Source: Schizophyllum amplum (lineage: Eukaryota; Basidiomycota; Agaricomycetes; Agaricales; Schizophyllaceae). From it: a stretch of DNA of 64,000 nucleotides. Below, piece by piece: positions 1-9,739 of the stretch (positions are counted from its first letter, which is position 1; the number at the start of each line of letters is the position of its first letter). A program made the position numbers and the translations under genes. The notes under the pieces were generated by a model, which did not search any database, was not told the DNA's origin, and saw nothing but the letters and a program-made list of their open reading frames with translations. The stretch covers positions 1 through 64,000 of the forward strand of contig VDMD01000123.1 in the NCBI GenBank assembly GCA_007026445.1, in the 5' to 3' direction.

Positions 1-479
1 CTCAAAAGCCCGGCCCTCGCGGTGGGCTTGGAGGAGGCTTGGGCTCGGGCTCCCCGTCGAAGAAGCCCAAAGCCCGGGGCCGAAGCCTCGGGCTTTCGTG
101 TTGAGCCTGTATAGGCTGTAGGGCACCCTGGACGGGGCATTTGAAGGTACATTAGGGCATATCAGACTATAATTGAGGCTCACCCAGTCATGTTGAATGT
201 CAGACATGCCTCAGGTATACCCCACGACGCGCGACGGGCTGCGAAGTGCAGTTGTGACGCGTCTCAGTACACGTGACATGCACGCATCACGCGTGTTGGT
301 GACGGTTGTGGGTGTGCCGGCATCTTCCGGAAAGCCCGGGGCTCAAGCCCGAGCCTGCGCCGGGCTTGGGCTTCCGCAGGGCTGAGGCTCGGGCTCCGAT
401 GTTGGAGGAGCCCAGCCCGCCAAAGCCCAGCCCAAGCCCTCAAAGCCCGGCCCAGCCCGGCCCTCGACACCTCTATCGA

Positions 480-600
480 CGCTGCCCGCCTGCTGCCTTC
501 CTCCTTGCTGCCCGCCTGCTGCCTTCCTCCTTGCTGCCCGCCTTCCTCCTTGCTGCCCTCCTGCGCTGTACGCCTTCCTCCTCGCTGCCCGCCTGCTAAG
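480..600. repeat. Minisatellite, CTTCCTCCTTGCTGCCCGCC unit
   Basis: Four to five imperfect copies of a unit containing GCCTTCCTCCTTGCTGCCC, some with an additional GCCTGCT. Confidence 0.8.
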
Positions 601-609
601 CTCCCTGCC

Positions 610-840
610 TCGCCGACGTCTCACGCAATGGCGCTCCCGCGCCCGGTCACCGTGGAATTGATCGTCCTCGCGGAATGGACCGCCTCCCCGCCTCGCCGAC
701 GTCTCACCTCCCCGCCTCACCGTGGAATGGACCACCTCCCCGCCTCGCGGAATGGACCTCCTCCCCGCCTCGCGGAACTTTGGACCACCTCCCCGCCTCG
801 CCGATGTCTCACCTCCCCGCCTCGCGGAATGGACCGACGC
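610..840. repeat. Minisatellite, CCTCCCCGCCTCGCGGAATG unit
   Basis: About eight copies of a 24-29 bp unit alternating between a GGAATGGACC form and a CGACGTCTCA form after the shared CCTCCCCGCCTCGC core. Confidence 0.85.
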
Positions 841-879
841 CTCAACTGCACAGGCCAACTATCGGGAGTCTCGCTCGCT

Positions 880-1140
880 TGCTAGCCGCTTCGATCCGCT
901 CGCATTGCTTGCTAGTAGCCGCTTGACTCTCAGGCTCACCCGCATTGCTAGTAGCCGCTTCAGACTCGCTCGCTTGCTGGTAGCCGCTTCACTCTCGCAT
1001 TGCTGGTGGCCGCTTCACTCTCGCATTGCTGGTGGCCGCTTCAGGCTCGCTGGCTTGCCAGCCGCTTCAGGCTCGCTTGCTAGCCGCAAGTTCAGGCTCG
1101 CTGGCTTGCTAGCCGCTTCAGGCTCTCTTGCCAGCCGCTC
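880..1140. repeat. Minisatellite, GCTTGCTAGCCGCTTCAGGC unit
   Basis: Around nine imperfect copies of a 25-35 bp unit with core GCTAGCCGCTTCAGGCTCGC. It is followed directly by two-copy arrays with GACGAGCCCC cores at 1140-1235. Confidence 0.85.
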
Positions 1141-1289
1141 TCCTCGCCTTGCCCGCCGGATGAGCCCCTCGCCTTGCCCGCTGGACGAGCCCCGCTCGTC
1201 ATACACGGACGAGCCCCGCGCGTCATACACGGACAAACGGCACCCATCTTCGCGCCATGGCTTCGGCAACTTCGCGTCCCCAGATGCCC

Positions 1290-1450
1290 GTATCGCTGCC
1301 CACGCCCACGCCGCTTGGCACGCCCGTAGTGCACGCCACTTGGCACGCCCACGCCGCTCACGCCCACGCCGCTTGGCACGCCCACGCCGCTTGGCACGCC
1401 CACGCCGCTCACGCCCACGCCGCTCACGCCCACGCTGCTCACGCCCTTGC
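1290..1450. repeat. Minisatellite, CACGCCCACGCCGCT unit
   Basis: 12-bp and 18-bp alternating units (CACGCCCACGCCGCT with or without TGG), more than ten copies. Confidence 0.85.
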
Positions 1451-1479
1451 CCTCGTTCCGCTCAAGTCCATTATTCGCG

Positions 1480-1765
1480 TTCATTCGCCTCCCTCCGAGC
1501 TCGCCCCTCACGTCCCTCAAGCTCGCGCTCGACGTTCTTCACGCTCGCGCGGACGTTCCTCAAGCTCGTGCTGGTTGTCCATCACGCTCGCGCTGAATGT
1601 CCATCACGCTCGCGCTGGACGTCCATCACGCTCGCGCTGGACGTCCATGACACTCGCGCTGGATGTCCCTCCGAGCTTGCCAAGAGCTTGCCCTTCACGT
1701 CATATCCCTCAAGGCTCGATCCATACGTCCATCACGCTCGCACTCAGGGACGTTCCTCAAGCTCG
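1480..1765. repeat. Minisatellite, CTCGCGCTGGACGTCCATCA unit
   Basis: Repeated units of about 24 bp containing CTCGCGCTGGACGTCCATCA, degenerate at both ends. Confidence 0.8.
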
Positions 1766-2029
1766 AGTCCGACTCCGTGCGGGGCGCGTCCCTAGCGAGC
1801 TCGTCCCATACACCTCAGAGTCCTCGTACCATATCATACAACGCTCCCTCACAACTCCCCCCGTACGCGTTCCCCAACGAGTCCATCAACCTCGCTTCTC
1901 ACGTCCCTCGAACACGTTTCTCGAGATTGTCCCGAGAACTCGCGTTGTCTCCTCCGAGAACTCGCGTCGTCTCCTCGACCTCGTCCCTCTAGCTCGTCCC
2001 ATACATGCTCCTCACCACTCGCGGGCCGC

Positions 2030-2215
2030 CATACGCCTCTTTCAACGAACACGCTGTATGCCTTTTTCGAATACGCTGTAGACCTCTTTCGAATACGCTG
2101 TAAGCCTCTTTCAACGAACACGCTGTAAGCCTCTTTCGAACACGCTGTAATCCTCTTTCGAACACGCTGTATGCCTGTTTCGAACACGCTGTAGACCTCT
2201 TTCAAACACGCTGTG
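2030..2215. repeat. Minisatellite, CTCTTTCGAACACGCTGTA unit
   Basis: About eight copies of a unit of about 22 bp (CTCTTTCGAACACGCTGTA plus 2-4 variable bases), with some units carrying CAACGAACAC. Confidence 0.9.
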
Positions 2216-2329
2216 CGAACTTGCAATCGTACTACGCCTGTGCGGACTTGCATCGTACTACGCCTGCCTTCGAATTCGCGCCGTCCGTCTGTCTTCGTAT
2301 TCGCCGTACACGTCCTCGAAGAGTCGCAC

Positions 2330-2570
2330 CCTCCGTGCCTCTCTCCAAGCTCGACGCCTCCCAAGTTCGAGCTCAATGACTCCCTTCGAGCTCGACACCT
2401 CCCTTCAAACTCCCACCATCCTCCGGACTCGCGCCTCCCCTCAAACTCGCACCTTCCGTGTCTCTTGAAGCTCGCCGCCTCCCTTCGAGCTCGACGCCTC
2501 CCTTCGAGCTCGACGCCTCCCTTCGAGTTCGACGCCTCTCCCCAAGCTCGCGCCCTACGCGCTCTCGAGC
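2330..2570. repeat. Minisatellite, CTTCGAGCTCGACGCCTCCC unit
   Basis: 20-bp unit CTTCGAGCTCGACGCCTCCC with three near-perfect copies at 2478-2540 and more diverged copies on both sides. Confidence 0.85.
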
Positions 2571-2619
2571 CCTCGTCCCCGCAGGCGATGTCGAACTCTC
2601 TCTATAGGCTGTCTTCCAA

Positions 2620-2725
2620 CTCGTGCTCCAACTTATGCGTCCTCCGACGAACTCGCGCTGTACGCGTCCTCCGATGAACTCGTGCTCTATGCGTCCGATG
2701 TCGAACTCGCGCTGTAGGTCCGTCC
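2620..2725. repeat. Minisatellite, GACGAACTCGCGCTGTACG unit
   Basis: Three to four copies of a unit of about 28 bp (GTCCTCCGACGAACTCGCGC and variants). Confidence 0.75.
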
Positions 2726-3329
2726 GCGAGAGATCCCACTTGGAGTACTCGAAGCTTCCAGGTGAGAGCAAAAGGCCAAGTGCAAGTTACACGATGGCGC
2801 AGTGTGAGAGAACTTCATGCTGATGTATAAGGCTTCTCTGAACATGGGCGCTCGAGCAGAGAGAGAGAGAGAAAGCAATCACAACTGGAAAGCGCGACGC
2901 TGTGGCGGCATGAGCGACTCCGCTATGGCGGCGGCACATGAGCGACTCCGCTATGGCGGCGGCAGGAGAGATCCCGTGATTCAGGCGCCCAACTGTTGTC
3001 AACAAACGCCACGCGCCATCAACAGACAAACGCCACAAATACCGGCCCGAACCCCGAAGTTCAACATGTTGAACATTCGAACTGGGTTTGCTTCCGTCCA
3101 GCTCCCGTCTCGACTGCCCCAAGCTATATCTGCTCCCGTCACCCAGTATATCTGCTCCCGCCACCTAACCCAGTATATCTGCTCCCGTTATGGCAATCTT
3201 CTTCCGGCTTACTCCCGCGGAGGGGATGTGCCGTCTCAACACTCGTTCGCGCATTCCCTTCATCCAGTTCAGAAGGTGCATTATTCGGCGACGGAGTCAG
3301 CGCGAACCTATACAGGAGATAACAAGACG

Positions 3330-3470
3330 TACAGTACGACAGACAACAAGAAGTACGCCAGACAACAGGAAGTACGCCAGACAACAGGAACGTACGGAAG
3401 ACAACAGGAAGTACGGAAGACGATAGGAACGTACGGGAGACAACAGCAACGTACGGGAGATACAGACATC
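3330..3470. repeat. Minisatellite, AGACAACAGGAAGTACG unit
   Basis: Roughly seven copies of an 18-20 bp unit, with AAGTACGCC and AACGTACGG variants alternating. Confidence 0.85.
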
Positions 3471-3504
3471 GGAAGTCATCTAGGTACAGGTTTCTGCACC
3501 GTAT

Positions 3505-3600
3505 GTGGATATGAGGGGGCTGACGGCAGTCTAGGATACGGAGAGGTTGATGGCAGTCTAGGACACGCAGAGGCTGATGGCGGTCAAGGATATGGAGGGG
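3505..3600. repeat. Minisatellite, 30-bp GGCAGTCTAGGATACGGAGA unit
   Basis: Three copies of a 30-bp unit around GCTGATGGCAGTCTAGGA. Confidence 0.8.
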
Positions 3601-3959
3601 AACTCGAGAACGGCGAACGGGTTGGAGGGGAAGTCGGGAACGGGGAACGGGGAGAAGTGAACAGGCAACGACGGGGAGTCAGGGATGAGGGAGCAGGACG
3701 CTGGAGAACGGGCGTCAAGTAGCCCTCGGATATCGGTGCGCCAAGCACCGCTCTCTTCCCAGCCTCCGCTGATGTTGTTGATAGTCGTCGGGCGGTGTTG
3801 TGTCGTCGGGCGGTGTTGTTCATGGTCGCCGAGCTCCAGCTTCAACACTCGTCGGGCTCCACCTCAACGTCCCTCGACCTCCAACGTCTTCGTCCCTCCA
3901 CCGTCGTTTAACATCCCCAAACCCCCAATGCCCAGGCGAGGCCAGCAAGTCGTCACTCA

Positions 3960-4165
3960 CCGGCCCCGCCCTGCAGCACCAGCAGGTCGTCACCCGCGGC
4001 ACCAGCAGGTCGTCACCCGCTGGCACCGCACCCTCGCCTCCGCCAACACCCTCGCCTCCGCCAACACACCGCGGCGTCCCGCAGCGTGTCAACAGAGGGC
4101 GAGGAGGGCAAGAGGGTCTGCCGACGCGCCCCGGCGTCCCATAGCGCGTCAGCAGAGGGCGAATG
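3960..4165. repeat. Minisatellites and a segmental direct repeat of about 74 bp
   Basis: Two to three copies of GCACCAGCAGGTCGTCACCC, then two copies of CTCGCCTCCGCCAACAC. These are followed by a direct repeat of about 74 bp (CGGCGTCCCGCAGCGTGTCA-type start) seen at 4071 and again near 4131. Confidence 0.75.
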
Positions 4166-4577
4166 GGTAGGGGACAGGAGATGGGAGAGGTGAAGAGATG
4201 GCGACGTCGTGGTCTTGGGCTTCTGGGTCGAGACCATGGCGGACTGTCCTTATGGGCAGAGTGATCGTGCACAGAGCGCTCCCCTTTGCGGTGCAGGGGA
4301 GTAGTCGAGCGTAAAGAGCTGCCGGGCGTGGGGGAAAGGGCGGACAGTCGGCTCGCAGGTGTGTGGTCAGCTCCAGCAGCGCGGGCGGATACTGACGGAG
4401 CTCGCAGTCGGCTCCTTCAAGTGCAAGAGCTGCATCTCAGGCATCTCCAAGAGCTGCATCTCCGGCATCTGCAGCACACTGTCAGCAAGCGCTCGATATT
4501 CCCAGGCTCCCCAGACACCACTCACCATCGTCAACATTGGGTCCGCCACCGGATGCCATTCACATCTTCCGCGCCAT

Positions 4578-7087
4578 TCACATCTTCCGCGCCCGCATCT
4601 TCCCAAGCTTCGGCGCATGCGGCGTCCTCGCGGGCTTTTCCCTCATCTCCCGCTGCTTCCTCTGCTGCTGCTTCTCCATCGGCGGCGCCCGCCCCGCATC
4701 CTTGCCGCCAGCGCCAGCCATGTTATTCGCGCCAGCCATGTTATCCGCGCCAGCCAAGTTCTTCGCGCCAGCCTTCTTCCACCTAACCTGTCGCATGATT
4801 CTCGACCACGCCCGCCCCGCCCACCTCGCCGCGCGCCATGGCGACGCAAGCACGCGTACAAGTTGCGATGGCCGGAGGGCCTCCCGGTGGTCGAAGATAC
4901 GATCGAGCAGCGCGCGGAGGACGGCTTCTTCGGTGAGGCCGCGGCGGAGGAGGGCGAGCCGGCGCTGCGCGTGCCCGGGGGAGAGGCGGCGCTTGAATAC
5001 CTTCCAGACGAACGTGGGGCGGTCTGCGAAAGATGGGTGTCAGGCGGGGGAGGAGTGAGGGGACGGAGGACGTACCGTGCTCGTCGGCGAGGAAGAGCCA
5101 GAGCTTCAGGGCCAGGAGCCTTGCGGCTTCGAGCTAGGGGCGACTTTAAGCATCGGGGACGACGATCGAGAGAGGGAAAAGACGTACTACGGCCAGGAGG
5201 AGTCCGATGCAGAAGCCGGGGGTGTGGAGGAGGATGAGGAGCGCGAAGCAGAGGAACGTTTGCAGGAGGTCGATGAAGATGGTGGTGGGCTTGCGGCCGA
5301 CGAGCTTGACGGTCCAGTCGCGGCGGGAGAGGACTGTGATTCGAAGTCAGTACGGCGATCGGGGTAGAAGCTGAAGTGAGTCATGAACGTACCGCGCGAG
5401 TTCAGCCATGCTGACGTGCGTTCCCAGTCGGCGGCGAGGGCGAGGAGGAAGCTGGCGACGCTGTGGAGGATGAGCTCCATCGTGTCGAGCGACACGTCCG
5501 GCCAGACGGCGATCATCATGGGTGCGACGAAGCCGGCGATGTGGAACAGGGCCGTGTGTGCGGTGGCGAAGTTGGTGATGGTGTGTTCGACGAGGTGGAA
5601 GGCGATGTTGAGGACGAGGCGGACGGGGATGGTGGCGATGATAACGAGGTCGATGAACGCGCTCCGCTGCAGAGAGGATTCAGTCAGTCAGGCACGTGAG
5701 CTAACCATGAGCGATGTCATGTACTCACCAAGGTGGCAGACGCGGAGGGCGCCGAAGGGGTAGGAGGTGTAAATGATGAGGGTGTAGCCTGCACGATATA
5801 ATTAGCATCCGTCACATAAGAGAGAACGCGAGCACAAACGTCGGGGATGGTGCCGAGGGGCGAGGAAAGGGTGTCGGTGTTCAAGGTGTCGGGGATGTGC
5901 GAGATGTCGGCGTCGGCGTCGTCGGCAGATGGAGAGTCCTTGACATTGACCACAGCGTCGGAGTGGGCATCGGGAGCAGCGTCGTCAGTAGTGAGCGCGT
6001 CGACCAAGGTGGTCGCTCCGACATCAGTGGTCTCAGTGTCGTCGGTCTTCTTCGCGGCGTCAGCGGCGTTCTCGCCGGGTACCGTAGCGTCGGGCGCGGG
6101 GAGGTCGTTCGTCGACGGACAATCCTTCGTCGATGGGCAGTCGTCCGCGGGCGGAGAAGCATCCGCAGGCGAAGCGGGCCCCGCGTGGGAGCCGCTCGTC
6201 TCTTTCAGGGCCACCGTCGAGGGAACATCAGAGACATGCTCTTCCTGTGAACCGGGTTAGCTATCACGCGCGCGATGCCATCTTGCAATGATGCCCACCT
6301 CGTCGGCGTTACCACTGGCGGACAGAGGAGAATCGGATGGCCAGAACACGAGGATGGGCTCGCGGCGGATGGGCATGGCAAGGTCGGGCTGGAAGGATGT
6401 CAGCTTCATGGTCGCCCCTCGAGGGCGATGGGTACTCACGGTGATGAGGAGGAATATGCCGTAGATGAGGAGGGAGTCGAGGATGAAGCTGGCGAGGAGG
6501 ATGATGAGACTGGAAATGTCGAGCTCGCGGGCGTCGATGGTGCGCGCGGCATGGTCGATGTAAACGGCGGCGATGGCGTTGTTCGTGGCGGGGCAGGCAT
6601 CGATGACCTTGACGATGATGAGGTCCATGGTCTGGAAGACGAAGTTCTCTGGCGCCTTGACTTCGCTCTCAATGAGATCGAAGCCCGGCGCGGTGCACAT
6701 GCCCGCGATCTCCGCGCCCTCTGCGGCCTGCGCCAGAAATTCGGCGGAGTCGACCGCGGGCAGAGCCGTCTCGACGGCACGTCCAAAGAAGTCGAGGTTC
6801 GAGTATTCGATGTTGGAGAGATCACAGCGGTCCGTGCGTGCGATGAGCGCCAGGACGGCGGGGTCCTGTGTCTTGAGCGGAGGGCGCTCGAGCGCCATGT
6901 CGAAGATGTCGCGGCTGGGGATGATACTGCCGGGCGCGAGACACACGCCGTTCGTCTGCTCGTGCCAGCTGATGAGCGTATTCTGGGCGATGCGATCCTG
7001 GTAGCGCTCCAGGAGCAAGGCGTTCCCGCCGCCGTCGCCGGCGAGCGGAGCCTGCATGAGGCCGAGGATGAAAGGAGAAACGAGCAT
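4578..7087 (-). CDS. Polytopic membrane protein, family not recognised
   Basis: Start ATG at 7087, beginning MLVSPFILGL (signal-like), followed by about 190 residues with scattered cysteines and a membrane segment (SSLIILLASFILDSLLIYGI) near residues 205-230. After two short introns comes a region rich in Asp, Ser, Thr and Pro, then further hydrophobic stretches in later exons (YTLIIYTSYPFGALRV; SAFIDLVIIATIPVRLVLNI; FIDLLQTFLCFALLILL; LLALKLWLFLA). The basic C-terminal exon starts DRPTFVWKVFKRRL, contains three copies of a six-residue GAxNMA-like unit encoded by an 18-bp repeat, and ends RARKM. Introns are about 45-65 nt with clean GT...AG sites; one has a GCTAAT branch site. I do not recognise the family. 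The layout suggests a membrane protein with an ectodomain, a disordered acidic loop and a cytoplasmic basic tail. Exon limits are my own splicing. Confidence 0.7.
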
Positions 7088-7192
7088 TATGGTGTGCTCG
7101 AGGATGAAGAGGCGATACTGTGTCCTGTCGATGTTGCGTATGGGGGAGGAAAGAAGGACGATATCGTGGCGAGTTTGGAGAAAGAGGGCGCC

Positions 7193-7198
7193 TATATA
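7193..7198 (-). promoter_or_regulatory. TATA box of the membrane-protein gene
   Basis: On the minus strand CTATATAGG lies about 105 nt before the ATG at 7087, a reasonable distance for a fungal TATA element plus a short 5' leader. Confidence 0.5.
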
Positions 7199-8366
7199 GC
7201 TGTGTCTGTTGGGCGTTGTTTGGCAGGCTCGTTATCATTGCATCCCGGTATGGGTCTTTTTGTTCTCTGGTGATGGCGGCGCCGGCGTCGATTTAGCCGA
7301 TTGAATTGGTGCGCCGCTTGCCGCTGTTGGTGATGACACATGGTGCGGTCAAGGGCGTCCAACTGCGAGGTAGGCCGATACCGCTGTAATGCAGGGCTGA
7401 CGTGTGAGACGATACTGGAGCGACAAAGACGTTAAGACTCTAGTGAGGCCGTGGTCATACCCACAGTCGATCTGGGGCGCACGACGCTGCGAGCAGCCGG
7501 CAGTGCCTAGACACCGGGTCACTCAGAGCACAGAAGGACGGCCTGCATGAGGATTAGTGTACTGGGGAATCCGGACTTCTTCGCCACACCGCTTGCGCCC
7601 CCGTGATCTTCGCCATCTCGTGCGGTCCAGCAGAAGTGATGGACGCACCTGCACTTTCCAGACGGGTGACCTGCGCTCTCGGCAGGCGGGCTCCCGGTGG
7701 GCGGACGCCGCGTGGATACCGCGTAGCACGAGAAGGTTCTCAGAGTCACAGATAGCAACACGGCGTACCAATCGGGTGAGATCGCAAGAAAGGCAGGTCT
7801 TCTCGCTCGCTCGGGGATAGTACAAAAGGAGCGCCGAAAAGGGCTGGAATTGACTTGTTGAGCGTATAGCGGTGCAGCGTGCACACTAGTCGCCCTGTAA
7901 GTAACATGAGATCATCGAGAGAGAGGGAGTGAAGTGAGGCCACTACGGCGTCCAATGTCGCATTATAACTTGCCTGATTACCGCGTGTTTTTGTTGATGT
8001 ATGCGGTCCTTGTGTATTGTCTGGCCGCACTCGTCTGTGGAAGATAGTGTCTTGTCATGCTCCATAACATTGTACATCCGCGGACGATGATTAATGCCCG
8101 TGCAAACTCAGAGGCAGCGGCTGGCTACGGTTCAAGCCACGATCATCGCGGTGATGAGGCCCGCCGAGCATTCCACGTGATCATCTCCTGATCAGGCAAA
8201 CCTAACAGGGGTGAGGCCTGGTGAGGACCTGGTGAGGACCAACTTGAAGTTGAGCCACTTCACGCCGAGCACTCCATTCGACCTAACGCTGCAGTTTGAA
8301 CTTTGAAGTCACATATAGAAGATTAAATCCGGGATGCGTGTTTTGAACAACAGCCCTCTGCTTCAC
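7199..8366. other. Intergenic, weak coding fragments only
   Basis: Between the two minus-strand genes I see only short open frames. One at 7746-8030 (-) contains SLHSLSLDDLMLLTGRLV, which could be an exon of an unrecognised gene, but no supporting neighbours or splice pattern convinced me. Confidence 0.4.
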
Positions 8367-9255
8367 CTACGCCCCAGCCTCTTTCACCAACACCCGGCTC
8401 AGCACGACGCGCTTCCAGGCCGGCATCGACGGAAAAAGATCTTCAAGCACGCGGACAGGCCTTCTTCTGTCTAGGCGACAGTCACGCGCGAGCTCGAGGC
8501 AGTCGCCCCCCGTTCGAAGGCCCTGTGTGTGGAACATATTCGCATACGCCTGCACGCGGAATTGTTCGAGGTGGTCATGCTCCGCTTTTATGATCCCTTT
8601 CTACGATAGGTCAGCCCTTAGGCCTTAGGAGCGATATCCAGCAAGCATCCCTGCCTTCGTATCAGGAGCGGCGCGGCGCTCGAGCTTGGGCTCTTGATGT
8701 GCGCAAAATGAGTGTCAGCACGAAGGCAACACTGTTCAGACACGCACCCTATCTTCTGGTACCCGCTTGTCAATCACATCGAGCTCGTTGTCGCTGTCCG
8801 TATCCTCCGTGCCGAACTCGGACATCTGCAGAAGCATACAGGACCAAGTCTCCTCAAACTCTTTGTTGGAGGCGGCTGCTGAACGTCCACCTGTCGATGA
8901 CGGGTAAAACATCCAGCGTTCACTCAATGAGTTGTACACGCACGAGCTTCCGCGGTGTTCTCACACCATTTGTCATGTCCAGCTCGTCTTCATGTCGTCC
9001 ACGCTGAGTGTTGACACCTGCACAAAATTATGAGACTGATTGTCGCGAGCGAGGAGTTAGCTAGGTTCATGCCATTCGTCTCTTCCTGATCAGAACGCAC
9101 GAAGTACGCTCCGTCGGAGGACGTGGAGGAGGGGCACAACATGTCTTGCAAGTCGGTGTCGCCAGACAGGAGCACTTCTGAAGCCGTACTGAACGACGCG
9201 TCGGCATCTTGGGCGTCTTGAGCCGTTTAGGCGCCCTGGGCGTCTTGCAGGCCAT
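8367..9255 (-). CDS. Possible small multi-exon gene, unknown function
   Basis: Weak call. On the minus strand, a frame around 9200-9070 reads ASFSTASEVLLSGDTDLQDM and continues with STSSDGAYFVRSDQEETNGM, which has protein-like composition. Later pieces are an exon-like frame at 8939-8736 with EFGTEDTDSDNELDVIDKR and a terminal frame ending at 8367 with RRPVRVLEDLFPSMPAWKR. Introns with plausible GT/AG ends could join them, but I could not build one continuous frame, and a TAA interrupts a QDAQ-rich repeat near 9230. It could equally be a decayed gene. No family recognised. It lies tail-side of EMC1, on the same strand. Confidence 0.25.
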
Positions 9256-9739
9256 GCATTAGCTCTTAAGTGTTGTTAACTAAGCAGCCTTGAGCGCACC
9301 AACAAGTCCGTTCCATCCATTGGCGTCGACACTCTGCAAGGATCAAGGTGTGGAGAGGAAGACACTTAAGAGGGGGGCGCGAAAGGTCAAGGTCTCGCAT
9401 CGCCTCCGACACATATTGCAGAGCAAAAGTTTGAGTAACAGCAGCGGAGATGAATACCATTCAGTCGCCATTGAGCACATCGAGCAAGGAGATGATCGCC
9501 GTGATGTCCAGGTATGGCTACCATCGAGTCACCATTCAGTCGTTGCCAGTTCGCTGCGCGCATGGGCATATCGAGGTTAGTGAGCTGTACGCGCCACGAA
9601 ACGACGGAAGGGGCACTCAAGTTCGCGCCGAACATCCATATCACAGTTGTGCGCTCCGTGCATTCTTGTTCAGCGAACCATCGCGAGCGGCAGCATACGG
9701 AGTGTGTCGCATGCATTTTGGATTTCTGTACGATACTCA

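Larger units (their letters stand above)
1..4577. repeat. Mosaic of minisatellite arrays, no supported gene
   Basis: About 4.5 kb made of roughly 20 successive short tandem arrays, each with its own unit of about 12-35 bp, running into one another with little unique sequence between. The first 110 bases and 310-470 are variants of an AGCCCGGCCC/GGGCTTGGGC motif. Long open frames exist here in several frames at once, but they are low-complexity translations of the repeats and show no domain, so I do not call them genes. The main arrays are listed separately. The block ends where the last exon of the neighbouring membrane-protein gene stops. Confidence 0.8.

Noticed and set aside
1..120. Telomere
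   Set aside because: No TTAGGG/CCCTAA tracts at either end of the window.
722..2081. Long overlapping open frames of 270-360 codons
   Set aside because: They are translations of minisatellites, open in several frames at once, with no domains.
1..4577. Possible CRISPR-like arrays
   Set aside because: Units are contiguous tandem repeats without unique spacers, and the genome is eukaryotic.
6275..7273. Plus-strand open frame of 332 codons
   Set aside because: Antisense shadow of the membrane-protein exon at 6257-7087.
8110..8150. GGTTCAAGCC resembling a tRNA B box
   Set aside because: No A box or pairing stems at the right distance.
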